From Acinetobacter apis (lineage in GTDB: Bacteria; Pseudomonadota; Gammaproteobacteria; Pseudomonadales; Moraxellaceae): a DNA stretch of 64,000 nt. Shown one piece after another: positions 1-8,220 of this stretch; positions within the stretch are counted from its first letter, which is position 1; every line of letters starts with the position of its first letter. The translations under genes were made by a program, and so were the position numbers. The notes beneath the pieces are model-generated. The model worked only from the letters and a program-made list of their open reading frames with translations, was not told the origin of the DNA and did no database searches. Where the stretch lies: contig NZ_FZLN01000005.1 of NCBI RefSeq assembly GCF_900197575.1, forward strand, positions 1 through 64,000, written 5' to 3'.

Positions 1-55
1 TTCATTGCTTTTAATGATTTACTTAGTGACTCGTCATCAGTAAGCTAGGTCGGCT

Positions 56-83
56 ATATTACTCTCTTCTTCGAAGAAGTCAA
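56..83 (-). promoter_or_regulatory. Second leftward promoter, probable rRNA operon P2
   Basis: On the minus strand a -35 TTGACT (78-83) is separated by 16 bases from a -10 TAATAT (56-61), followed by AGCCGACC. It lies about 160 bases downstream of the other leftward promoter. The P1/P2 tandem arrangement resembles bacterial rRNA operons. The spacer contains the palindrome CTTCTTCGAAGAAG. The driven gene is outside the window. Confidence 0.55.
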
Positions 84-217
84 GCAGTTGTGCTATTTAT
101 TTTTCCTTATCTCTAAACCTATTCTTAAACTATAAAGTTCGTCTCTAAAACCAACTCAATAACCCAAGCTATTGTTTATCAACAAGTTTTATTTAACAGC
201 ACCGCCGATGGATTCGC

Positions 218-245
218 ATTATAGACCATTCCTAATCCAACGCAA
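218..245 (-). promoter_or_regulatory. Strong leftward sigma70 promoter, probable rRNA operon P1
   Basis: Read on the minus strand there is a -35 TTGCGT (240-245), a 16-base spacer and a perfect -10 TATAAT (218-223), followed by a GC-rich discriminator GCGAATCC. An A-tract lies just upstream of the -35, as in an UP element. This combination is typical of stable-RNA promoters under stringent control. No gene follows inside the window, so the transcript must leave by the left edge. That it drives a 16S-23S-5S operon is inference. Confidence 0.6.
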
Positions 246-300
246 CCCCTTTTTTTAACTATTTCTTCCGCTTGGTCAGTTACTGTGCGTTTTTCAGTAT

Positions 301-335
301 TTTTATGCTTTAATGCTGCTTTTTAAAGCATAAAA
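301..335. repeat. 13-bp perfect inverted repeat after the autotransporter gene
   Basis: The arms TTTTATGCTTTAA (301-313) and TTAAAGCATAAAA (323-335) are perfect inverted repeats around a 9-base loop. The hairpin lies just downstream of the leftward autotransporter stop codon. Neither strand has a T-tract directly after the stem, so it may protect the mRNA 3' end rather than act as a classical intrinsic terminator. The rest of 84-348 holds no ORF I can support. Confidence 0.5.
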
Positions 336-348
336 CACATTTTAATTT

Positions 349-3300
349 TTAAAAGTTATAATTTAAAACCAGTGTGCCACGATGTTGCTTAACATCTTGT
401 GCAAATTCTCCATCGTAATTTAATCCAACTTTCAATTGTGAATAGAGTGTTGTACTGATTCCTAAATTAATTTTAGCAGCGTCTTTAGCAAGTTGTGACC
501 CTTCAACTTGATAACTGGCTTGTGACCCTGCAAAGGATAAGCGTGATAAACCATTCAAGTCACCAAATGCATGCGTCCAACCCGCACCTGCATGTACAGT
601 GACATCATGAGATAAATGAGGAAGTTGATATAAGGTTCGCAATCCAATCGTTGAGAATGTGGTATTCAATCTCGTTTTTTGACCTGTTAACGAGGCAATG
701 CCTGCATCATGCTCTCTAAATGAGTCTACCTCAGTCACAATATGTGATACACGAACATAGGGCTCTAAAGGAAATACTAAATCAGGCTTTGCCCAATACT
801 CACCAAAAATCTGACCACTTCTGACATCTACATTTGCAGATGCTTGTGCATTTAAACCCTCTATATTGATCGTTCGTGTTGCATCTGCACGTGCAATTCG
901 CCCCGTTAAGCCCAATGTGACTCCTGACTGTACATTGTTTTGGCGGGCATAAATACCAAATTCGGTATTGTTATCCTTTGCTGAAAAATACCGATCAGCA
1001 ACTTTATTGTGTCCACGACCTTGCCCTAATACGGCGCCAATGGATGCTGTATCATTAAGTTGCCGTTCTGCACCGACGAGTGCGCCATAATTTGTGTATT
1101 CACTATCAAACCAAGAACCATTATTTTTAATTTGTTTACCATAACCTTGCATCCATACACTGTTTGACGCATTTCGTTGTTCAGCAATCATATGTGATGT
1201 TGCAAGTAAATCTTGAGTTGCATGCAGACTTAAAGCTGTATAGCCTTCACCCGAGAGTTGGTCAAATGACGCTTTAGCTTGGGCTTCGCTTTGTTTTGCA
1301 ATAGTATTGTATAGTGTTTGACCAAACCCCAATCGCTCTAAACCGTTCGCCACTTGTACTTGGTTGTTATTTTCAGCAACTGTATTAAAGCTTTTATCAT
1401 TTCTTAACAGTTGTAAGGTTACAGCTTGTGCATCATAACGAAGCTTTGGTGTTAAAAAGCTAAAATTACTACTGACCTGATCAAAGGTTCCTGTAATCCC
1501 CTGCTTTGCAGTGAGTATTTGATAGTCTGATAATAAATTATAATTGCTTCCAGCTCCAACATGTAACACTGTCCCGCCACGAAGGGTAATAGAACCTGCA
1601 ACATCAATTCCACTTGAGTCCTTTACTGCTGAGTTCGTAAATACTGTCAGTTGTGCACCTTGATCTATAGTTAAATTATTTGAGACAGATAAGCGATCAT
1701 TTGAGCTGCCTAAATCGACCACCCCTCCCTTCATCACATATAGATTTTCAAGCTGTCCTTTACCTGTCAAGATGCCGTTATTTCCAACAACTGTTTTTCC
1801 AGCCAAGGTACTTTGGATATTAAATCTGCCTTGTTGGATGTTGGTTTGACCTAAAAATTGGCGACCATCACCTTGATAAATGAGTTCTCCCACACCTTGC
1901 TTGTAAAAATTGCCTTGTCCTTGCCATGTATTTTTCATCACTTCTTGAGTGGTATTGTTAATAATTACATTGGCCTGATTATTAATTTCACCTTGACCAA
2001 ATGATTGACCATTATTACCAAGTAACGTCCCTTCTAATACCTTTGTTCCGCCAGACCATGTGTTATGTCCAGCTAAAGTGAGCTGGCCTGTCCCTGTTTT
2101 TTCCAAACGCCCTGTACCACTAATATCGTTTAACCAAAGATCTGCTGCAGAAAAACCACCTTGCGCGGCATCCATATGAATAACTGTATTTTGATTCAAA
2201 GCACCATAGCCATATCCTGCTTGATATAAGTTTAGCGTGTCATACCCTAGTCCATTATCCAAAATACCACCGCGTGAATAAGATGTTGTGCTTAAAATCT
2301 CGCGTTGTTGTTGTGCCGTTAAATATGGGTATCGTGTTTCAATTAACAGTTCTGCATTTTTAGGGACAATTGGCGCGGCTGATGCATCTCCAATGACAGG
2401 AAATGTATGTGCAAATGTGTATTGATCATAACGTGCTTTATTGGCTTGATAGATTTGATAGGTTTGGTTTAAATCTTGGCTTGAATAACAACCTGCAATA
2501 TTGCCCCCACATTGTTGAGCAAAAAATTGCTGCGCTTGTTGATAAGCAGCTTTTCGAAGCTCAGGATTCTTGGCCAACCCGTCAATCGTATAATATGTAG
2601 CATGCATTCGTCCCCCAATAACATCTAATGGCGAATGAATGCCTGCAACCACTCTGCTATAGCCAATTTCGCCTGCACGTAGAACCAAGTCAGAATATTG
2701 TTGTGGTACGGTATATGCAACTGTTAATGCTGCTAAATAAGCTGCGTTGGTATGGCCGCTTGGAAAGCCGCCATCGCCTTCACCTGTTGCAGGTACTCGT
2801 GCAACTAAAGAAGGTTGTAACACCCAACTTAAATTTTCCCCATTTAAAGTTTGCCGAAATGGCCGTGGGTAATTGTAGGCATTTTTTGCTGGTGTGGTAG
2901 ATGCAGGATAACGGACTGTATCGACAAGTTTAATTAAGTCACTGAGCTTTGTGCTCGAACCTAAACCATTTCCTTTGTCGGATATACGTCCTGAATAAGC
3001 CTCTTTAGGGATCCCTTGAACTGTGGTAAATGCGCCAGTTTCTTGTTTGAGATAACCACTTAAAGGGCCTAAACCTTGGATAATGGCATAATTTGCATTT
3101 TGTGCATCAAATTCAAAAGCCTCAATTTCTTGCTGTTGTGTTCTTTTTTGAGCAATATCAATGACTGTATTTACATTGGTCTCTAAAATGCTTTGGCCAA
3201 GTAAGGTAGGTGTACCTGAATCCCAAGTACGACCCAATTGCCAAAGCTGATTAAATCCTGACAAAACATCAACCCCAGACTTTGCTGACACAGGTTCTGC

Positions 3301-3369
3301 GGAAAAAGTATATGGTGTGGTTAAAAGGCAGGAAATCGCCAGAGCAAGGCGGTGCTTTATAAAAATCAT
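349..3369 (-). CDS. Autotransporter with PAP2 acid-phosphatase passenger domain
   Basis: A 1006-residue type V secreted protein. Residues 1-24 form a signal peptide. Residues about 60-280 carry the complete PAP2 (class A acid phosphatase / lipid phosphate phosphatase) signature: K162-x6-RP, PSGH at 203-206, and S238-R239-x5-H245-x3-D249. H206 and H245 would be the general acid and the phosphorylated histidine. Residues about 415-460 contain a glycine-rich autotransporter-associated strand (GTGRLEKTGTGQLTLAG), followed by a beta-helical stem. The last 280 or so residues look like an autotransporter beta-barrel ending in the typical terminal Phe (LNYNF). The likely role is a phosphomonoesterase displayed on, or released from, the outer membrane. 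The substrate cannot be told from sequence. The gene stands alone, transcribed leftward. Confidence 0.9.
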   Translation of the reverse strand: MIFIKHRLALAISCLLTTPYTFSAEPVSAKSGVDVLSGFNQLWQLGRTWDSGTPTLLGQSILETNVNTVIDIAQKRTQQQEIEAFEFDAQNANYAIIQGLGPLSGYLKQETGAFTTVQGIPKEAYSGRISDKGNGLGSSTKLSDLIKLVDTVRYPASTTPAKNAYNYPRPFRQTLNGENLSWVLQPSLVARVPATGEGDGGFPSGHTNAAYLAALTVAYTVPQQYSDLVLRAGEIGYSRVVAGIHSPLDVIGGRMHATYYTIDGLAKNPELRKAAYQQAQQFFAQQCGGNIAGCYSSQDLNQTYQIYQANKARYDQYTFAHTFPVIGDASAAPIVPKNAELLIETRYPYLTAQQQREILSTTSYSRGGILDNGLGYDTLNLYQAGYGYGALNQNTVIHMDAAQGGFSAADLWLNDISGTGRLEKTGTGQLTLAGHNTWSGGTKVLEGTLLGNNGQSFGQGEINNQANVIINNTTQEVMKNTWQGQGNFYKQGVGELIYQGDGRQFLGQTNIQQGRFNIQSTLAGKTVVGNNGILTGKGQLENLYVMKGGVVDLGSSNDRLSVSNNLTIDQGAQLTVFTNSAVKDSSGIDVAGSITLRGGTVLHVGAGSNYNLLSDYQILTAKQGITGTFDQVSSNFSFLTPKLRYDAQAVTLQLLRNDKSFNTVAENNNQVQVANGLERLGFGQTLYNTIAKQSEAQAKASFDQLSGEGYTALSLHATQDLLATSHMIAEQRNASNSVWMQGYGKQIKNNGSWFDSEYTNYGALVGAERQLNDTASIGAVLGQGRGHNKVADRYFSAKDNNTEFGIYARQNNVQSGVTLGLTGRIARADATRTINIEGLNAQASANVDVRSGQIFGEYWAKPDLVFPLEPYVRVSHIVTEVDSFREHDAGIASLTGQKTRLNTTFSTIGLRTLYQLPHLSHDVTVHAGAGWTHAFGDLNGLSRLSFAGSQASYQVEGSQLAKDAAKINLGISTTLYSQLKVGLNYDGEFAQDVKQHRGTLVLNYNF

Positions 3370-3460
3370 TGGTTGAATCGTTATATTATTAAGTTAGGCC
3401 ACTCAATATACTGACGCTCTATGACATTTATCTTGCAGAAAAATAAATTATATATTAATC

Positions 3461-3490
3461 ATCTAACGTAAATATAAATTCACGTTAGAT
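3461..3490 (-). terminator. Hairpin downstream of def
   Basis: The arms ATCTAACGT (3461-3469) and ACGTTAGAT (3482-3490) flank a 12-base AT-only loop, 33 bases after the def stop codon on the minus strand. The bases following the stem are AT-rich but not a clean T-tract, so termination would be weak. Confidence 0.4.
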
Positions 3491-3522
3491 GGAGTCCCAC
3501 AATAAATTGCTCAGTCAAAAAT

Positions 3523-4044
3523 TTATTTTGACGTGGCTTTTTCGCGTTGACGAACATACTTTTCAACTTTTTCGCGTGCACGTTGACGCTTTAGTGGTGA
3601 TAAGTAGTCAACAAAAAGTTTACCTTCTAAATGATCCATTTCATGCTGAATACAAACAGCAAGTAATCCATCAGCATCAACCTCTACGGTTTCATTATCG
3701 AGATTTAAATATTCGATTTTGACGCGGCATGGTCGTTCAATTTTCTCATAAATTTGAGGAATTGAAAGACACCCTTCTTCGTACTGTTGGGTTTCTGTGG
3801 TTAATGGTGTTACTTTAGGATTCATGAACACCATCGGTTGGTCTTTGGTTTCAGATAAATCCATGACGATGAGCTGAATATGCTGATCGATTTGGGTTGC
3901 TGCAAGCCCTATACCCGGTGCGTCATACATTGTTTCAAACATATCATCCACAAGTTGCTTAATTTGAGGAGTAACTTGTTCAATCGGCTTGGCTTTGATT
4001 CGTAAACGCGGATCAGGAAAGCTTAAAATTGGTAATAAGGCCAT
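3523..4044 (-). CDS. def: Peptide deformylase
   Basis: A 173-residue metalloenzyme that removes the formyl group from the N-terminal methionine of nascent proteins at the ribosome exit. All three family motifs are visible: GIGLAATQ near residue 45, EGCLSIP near 90 (metal-ligand Cys), and QHEMDHLEG near 132 (two metal-ligand His and the catalytic Glu). The length is normal for the bacterial type I enzyme. It is transcribed divergently from the LysM-dprA-tsaC genes, an arrangement common in gammaproteobacteria, where def, a LysM protein, dprA and tsaC cluster. The 116-base gap to 4161 must hold the divergent promoters. I see no clear -10/-35 pair that I would commit to. Confidence 0.97.
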   Translation of the reverse strand: MALLPILSFPDPRLRIKAKPIEQVTPQIKQLVDDMFETMYDAPGIGLAATQIDQHIQLIVMDLSETKDQPMVFMNPKVTPLTTETQQYEEGCLSIPQIYEKIERPCRVKIEYLNLDNETVEVDADGLLAVCIQHEMDHLEGKLFVDYLSPLKRQRAREKVEKYVRQREKATSK

Positions 4045-4160
4045 GTGCCCTCCTTAAATTTCTCTTGTATATACGATAAACTGAGTTCGTGATAGAACTT
4101 TTCATCATATTTTCGTTATTATAACGTAAACTCAAGATTATCTTTTTAGGCTTTGCATCG

Positions 4161-5291
4161 ATGAAAAAATATTTTAGTCAGAACAAACCTGTTTTTGTAA
4201 GATCTAAGCGTGTTGTTGTGCAAACCTTACTTCCAAGTGTTTTAGTTGCAGCAAGTGTATTGAGTTTTCAAACTACTTTTGCAAGCAGCACAACTATTTC
4301 TAAGAATGCGCCAGATACTTATATTGTTAAAAAAGGGGACACTTTATGGGGAATCGCGGGGAAATTTTTAAACAAACCTTGGCAATGGCCAAAGATTTGG
4401 GTCAAAAATAGTCAAATTAAAAATCCACATCTTATTTATCCAGGTGATCGATTATTGTTGTGTTTAAGCAATAACGCCACTTTGATTGGTAAAGATGAAG
4501 GTACAGGCTGTGCGGGTATTGTATCACGATACAATAATCCGAATGAAGTACGTCTTTCTCCACGGGTTCGTGTTGAATCTGAGGGCGAAGCCGTTCAACT
4601 CATTCCATTAAAGAACATAAAAACATGGTTAAAGCAGTCTCAAATTCTGCCTGAAGAACAAATTCGTCAATTGCCTCATGTTATTGGTGTTGAGGATAGT
4701 CGCTTAATTGCAGGTAAGGGACAAAAAGTCTATATTTCAGGGCAAAATTTAACGATTGGCCAATCATATAGTGTGTACAAAAAACTTGCGCCTTATATTT
4801 TAGGCAAAGGTACGCGTGATGAGCATTATGCTGGTACCGAGCTGATCAAAATTGCATCAGGCATTATTACACACAGTAAAGATGATATTTCGACATTAGA
4901 GCTTACTGAAAGCTTTGACAAAGAAGTCACTCGTGATGACCTCATCTTGCCGCAACAAAATATTGACTTGCCAAGTAACTTTGCGCCTGTCCCTGCAAAA
5001 AATATTGAAGGCTCAATTATTCGTGTGCTTGATTCAATTGGTGATGCCACTAAAAATAGTGTTGTGACCATTAATCAAGGCACTCAACAATCTGTTCAAG
5101 CTGGGCAGGTTTTTGAAATTGTGCAATCTGCTGGAACCGTTAAAGATAAAGGTAAAATTAAAGAATTGCCTTATGAAAAAGTAGGTGAGCTTTTAATTTT
5201 CAGAACATTTGACCAGTTAAGTTATGGTTATATTTTAAATAGTACCATTCCAATTAAAATTGGCTCAAAAGTTATTTCACCTGAATCATAA
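4161..5291 (+). CDS. LysM peptidoglycan-binding protein
   Basis: A 376-residue exported protein. Residues 18-41 form a hydrophobic signal segment. A single LysM domain spans about 53-100 ([17 protein letters not shown] ... [13 protein letters not shown]) and should bind N-acetylglucosamine in peptidoglycan. The remaining 270 residues have no motif I recognise beyond resemblance to the LysM proteins encoded next to dprA in many proteobacteria. The stop codon is 8 bases before dprA, so the two are probably cotranscribed. The function is unknown; a cell-wall maintenance role is only suggested by the domain. Confidence 0.85.
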   Translation: MKKYFSQNKPVFVRSKRVVVQTLLPSVLVAASVLSFQTTFASSTTISKNAPDTYIVKKGDTLWGIAGKFLNKPWQWPKIWVKNSQIKNPHLIYPGDRLLLCLSNNATLIGKDEGTGCAGIVSRYNNPNEVRLSPRVRVESEGEAVQLIPLKNIKTWLKQSQILPEEQIRQLPHVIGVEDSRLIAGKGQKVYISGQNLTIGQSYSVYKKLAPYILGKGTRDEHYAGTELIKIASGIITHSKDDISTLELTESFDKEVTRDDLILPQQNIDLPSNFAPVPAKNIEGSIIRVLDSIGDATKNSVVTINQGTQQSVQAGQVFEIVQSAGTVKDKGKIKELPYEKVGELLIFRTFDQLSYGYILNSTIPIKIGSKVISPES

Positions 5292-5299
5292 GCAGTGAC

Positions 5300-6433
5300 A
5301 TGTTAAACAACCTTTCAGAGCAACACCTAAATACCATTACATTATGGTATTTAGTCCAACATTCGATGACCGGCTTTAATACCATTAAGCAATATTTTGG
5401 CTCAGTGGAACATGCTGTAACAGCTGAAAACTTACTACGTTGGCAAGACCTGCCCCTTCATAAAAATCATGTAGAACGTGCTCGGCACTTCATGCAACCT
5501 GAGCAGCAGGCAAAGTTTCAAAGTTGTGTACAAACTCTTCAGCAGCAATGCGATTTCATATGTACACCTGATGATTCAGATTATCCGCAACAACTATTGC
5601 CTTATTTAGACCATCCACCTATTTTGTTTGGACAAGGCCATGCTGCTTTATTAAATCAAGCACAAATAGCCTTGGTTGGTAGCCGAAAAGCCAGCAAAAA
5701 TGGCTTACAAACCAGTTATGATTTTGCATACTATCTAGCTGAAAAAGGTTTTGTGATTACAAGTGGTCTAGCTGAAGGTGTTGATTCAGCAGCGCATCAT
5801 GCTGCGTTAACTATAGGTCAGACTATTGCAGTCATGGCTACAGGAGTTGAACAAACCTACCCCAAAAAAAATCATACTTTACGGCAACAAATTCTCAAAC
5901 AAAATGGGACACTCATTACTGAGTTCTTACCTTTTACGCCTCCATTAAAAAGTTATTTTCCACGTCGAAATCGTATTGTCAGTGGTTTAAGTCTAGGAGT
6001 CGTTGTCACTGAAGCAAGTTTAAATAGCGGCTCACTGATTACTGCAAAATTGGCTGCTGAACAAGGAAAAGTTATTTTTGCTGTGCCTGGACATATTCAT
6101 AATCAAGCACATCAAGGTTGTCACCATCTGATCCGTGAAGGTGCAATTTTAGTTGATCATCCAGAAAAAATTATTGAAGATTTAGCATTACCAACACAAT
6201 GGCAATACGAGCAATCTACACCACAGCAATCTCATGCTTTACCAGAAGCGCATACCATCCCAGACCATTTGATCGCAGTATATGATGCTCTAGATTGGGA
6301 CGGTCAAGATCTTGATCAACTGGCAAACAAAACACAGCTTAGTGCCCATCATTTATTGGCACAACTTATGGAGCTTGAACTCTTGAACAAATGTATTCAA
6401 CAGTTTGGACGCTATAGTCGCGCCCCACGTTAA
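5300..6433 (+). CDS. dprA: DNA-processing protein DprA (Smf)
   Basis: A 377-residue protein that, in naturally competent bacteria, protects incoming single-stranded DNA and loads RecA onto it. The Rossmann-like core is evident: LVGSRKASKNG around residue 127 (the GSR motif), then ITSGLAEGVDSAAHHAAL near 150, and later the RNRIVSGLS and GSLITAKLAAEQGK segments. An N-terminal helical domain precedes it. The C-terminal 70 residues form a winged-helix-like domain as in Gram-negative DprA. It lies 8 bases after the LysM gene and 14 before tsaC. Intact dprA fits the natural transformability known for Acinetobacter. Confidence 0.95.
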   Translation: MLNNLSEQHLNTITLWYLVQHSMTGFNTIKQYFGSVEHAVTAENLLRWQDLPLHKNHVERARHFMQPEQQAKFQSCVQTLQQQCDFICTPDDSDYPQQLLPYLDHPPILFGQGHAALLNQAQIALVGSRKASKNGLQTSYDFAYYLAEKGFVITSGLAEGVDSAAHHAALTIGQTIAVMATGVEQTYPKKNHTLRQQILKQNGTLITEFLPFTPPLKSYFPRRNRIVSGLSLGVVVTEASLNSGSLITAKLAAEQGKVIFAVPGHIHNQAHQGCHHLIREGAILVDHPEKIIEDLALPTQWQYEQSTPQQSHALPEAHTIPDHLIAVYDALDWDGQDLDQLANKTQLSAHHLLAQLMELELLNKCIQQFGRYSRAPR

Positions 6434-6447
6434 TAGGACGTTTTTTC

Positions 6448-7017
6448 ATGCTTACTCATCAAATTACAGCGGCTGCTTTGTGTCTAAAAGAAGGTAAAAC
6501 ATTAGCCTATCCCACAGAAGCTGTTTGGGGATTAGGCTGTGACCCTTTGAATGAAGCGGCTTTTCAACATATTTTACAGTTGAAACAACGCCCAATTGAA
6601 AAAGGCGTTATTTTACTTGCAAGTGATATATCACAAATTCATCATTTAATTGATGCTCTCCCTCAAGCATTGCAAGAAAAAATTATGACAAGCTGGTCTG
6701 TAGAACATCCCAATAAACGTGCAATCACATGGCTTTTACCTGCTCATGAGACTATTCCTCAGTGGATTAAAGGCAACCACCCTTCTGTCGCAGTGAGAGT
6801 AACTCGCCATCCTTTATGCCAAGCATTATGCCAAGCATTTGGCGGCTTTATTGTTTCAACCAGTGCTAATCCAGCCGGGTTAATACCAGCGAAAACACAG
6901 TATGAAGTTGAGAACTATTTTAATGATCAAGTCGACTATTTAGCGGGTGAGTTAGGCTCATCTAATGAACCAAGCATGATCATTGATGCACGAACAGGAC
7001 AAGTGATCCGAAATTAA
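6448..7017 (+). CDS. tsaC: Threonylcarbamoyl-AMP synthase (Sua5/YciO/YrdC family)
   Basis: A 189-residue protein that makes threonylcarbamoyl-AMP from threonine, bicarbonate and ATP, the first step of t6A37 modification in ANN-decoding tRNAs. The YrdC-type signature is clear: GKTLAYPTEAVWGLGCDP near residue 17, LKQRPIEKGVILL near 45, VAVRVTRHPLCQAL near 112 and FIVSTSANPAG near 130. Its length matches the short TsaC form without the C-terminal Sua5 domain. It lies 14 bases downstream of dprA and is probably the last gene of that transcript. Confidence 0.94.
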   Translation: MLTHQITAAALCLKEGKTLAYPTEAVWGLGCDPLNEAAFQHILQLKQRPIEKGVILLASDISQIHHLIDALPQALQEKIMTSWSVEHPNKRAITWLLPAHETIPQWIKGNHPSVAVRVTRHPLCQALCQAFGGFIVSTSANPAGLIPAKTQYEVENYFNDQVDYLAGELGSSNEPSMIIDARTGQVIRN

Positions 7018-7026
7018 GGCAAAAAA

Positions 7027-7059
7027 AAGCTCAGTCTAAATGAGTAGATGACTGAGCTT
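7027..7059 (-). terminator. Terminator-like hairpin oriented leftward
   Basis: A perfect 10-bp stem, AAGCTCAGTC (7027-7036) and GACTGAGCTT (7050-7059), has a 13-base loop. On the minus strand it is followed by a run of T (complement of the A-run at 7021-7028), making it a good leftward terminator. On the plus strand the stem is followed by GAAAAACG, which is poor. It begins 10 bases after the tsaC stop, so it may still end tsaC transcripts. Confidence 0.5.
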
Positions 7060-7558
7060 GAAAAACGATGTGTTATACACATCAGAGGGTTAACTATAAA
7101 TCTTTGTCCGTCTCATCAGGACAGTTTTATTATGTATAAGATTCACTATAATTTAAAATAGTTTTAAAGTATAAGTAAATTTTATCTTTTTAACCCTATA
7201 TGTTTATATAATTTCTTTATTTCACTGTTTTCAAAAATAAAAAAAGAGAAAAAGGTGCTATTTCCCTGTTTTTGTATACAAAAATAATACAGATCGTTCT
7301 GATTAATTATTCATCAATCAATTTTATAAAAATTTTTGCAATGATAATTTGATTCAATTAATTACAATTATTCATTTAATGTCTTAATGACAAAAAATAA
7401 AGTATAATTAATACACGTTTTCTTTAAAATATATGATTTAAAAAACACTATATTATAAAAATAAGATATATATCAAAATAATTTTATGAATGAGTTCTAT
7501 TGCATGTATTAAATCGAAACAAAATAAAGCTGTTCAAAAGAGATATCTTATTCTAGTC
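7060..7558. other. Gene-free AT-rich spacer
   Basis: About 500 bases between tsaC and gpx are very AT-rich and contain no ORF with a plausible ribosome-binding site. A small rightward hairpin, TGTCC/GGACA around 7106-7124 followed by GTTTTATTA, could terminate tsaC readthrough. A TATAAT-like hexamer occurs near 7402, but in DNA this AT-rich it is weak evidence for a promoter. I see no repeat or attachment site. Confidence 0.4.
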
Positions 7559-7577
7559 TTTTATGATAATCATTATA
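7559..7577 (+). promoter_or_regulatory. Putative Fur box upstream of gpx
   Basis: The 19 bases TTTTATGATAATCATTATA match 15 of 19 positions of the classical Fur consensus. They contain the unbroken core ATGATAATCATTAT and end 61 bases before the gpx start. Iron or oxidative control of gpx through Fur is inference. Confidence 0.5.
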
Positions 7578-7638
7578 TGTTCATGTATTAAAAACACGTT
7601 GAATATCAATTTATTATTTACATATCAAGGAACAGTAC

Positions 7639-8178
7639 ATGTCGATCTATAACATTCCAGTCAAAACAATTAAAGGCCAAGAAATTCAGCTTGATCAGTA
7701 TCAAGGGCAAGTTTTATTGATTGTAAATACTGCCTCAAAATGTGGTTTAACTCCACAATACGAAGGCTTACAACAGCTGTATCATGACAAAAAATCAGCA
7801 GGGTTTGAGATTCTAGGTTTTCCTGCCAATGACTTTCTAGAGCAAGAGCCTGCATCTGAAGCTGAAATTGAAGAGTTCTGTTCATTAAATTATAAAGTTG
7901 ATTTTCCGCTTTTTTCTAAGATTACCGTTGTAGGCGAAACAAAACACCCACTTTATCAATATTTAACTTCTGCACAACCAACCCGTGTTGGTGGCGAAGC
8001 TTTTCAACAAAAATTAGAAAAAGCCAATATTCCTGTTCGCTCTCTGCCAGAAGTACTGTGGAACTTTGAAAAATTTGTTGTGAATAAACAAGGTGAAGTG
8101 ATTGCTCGTTTCTCTCCAGATACTTTGGCGACTGATCCTCAACTCATTGAAGTGATCGAAGCTGAATTAAACAAGTAA
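7639..8178 (+). CDS. gpx: Glutathione peroxidase family protein (cysteine type)
   Basis: A 179-residue thioredoxin-fold peroxidase that reduces hydroperoxides. The peroxidatic residue is cysteine, not selenocysteine: C35 in NTASKCGLTPQ. A second cysteine, C81 in EEFCSLNYKVDFP, sits where the resolving Cys of thioredoxin-dependent family members is found. The usual FPCNQF loop reads FPANDF here, losing the intermediate Cys. The WNFEKFVV motif near residue 142 supplies the tetrad Trp and Asn. No signal peptide is present, so it is probably cytoplasmic and uses thioredoxin rather than glutathione. The ribosome-binding site is AAGGA. A Fur-box-like sequence lies in the upstream spacer. Confidence 0.93.
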   Translation: MSIYNIPVKTIKGQEIQLDQYQGQVLLIVNTASKCGLTPQYEGLQQLYHDKKSAGFEILGFPANDFLEQEPASEAEIEEFCSLNYKVDFPLFSKITVVGETKHPLYQYLTSAQPTRVGGEAFQQKLEKANIPVRSLPEVLWNFEKFVVNKQGEVIARFSPDTLATDPQLIEVIEAELNK

Positions 8179-8189
8179 TTTAGTTCCAT

Positions 8190-8220
8190 ATGCAGGTGAG
8201 TCACTAACACTTACCTGCAT
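8190..8220. terminator. Hairpin between convergent gpx and mutarotase genes
   Basis: ATGCAGGTGAGT (8190-8201) pairs with ACTTACCTGCAT (8209-8220) around a 7-base loop, 12 bp with one G-T wobble. It fills the gap between two converging stop codons, so it probably ends both transcripts, although T-tracts are short. Confidence 0.6.
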
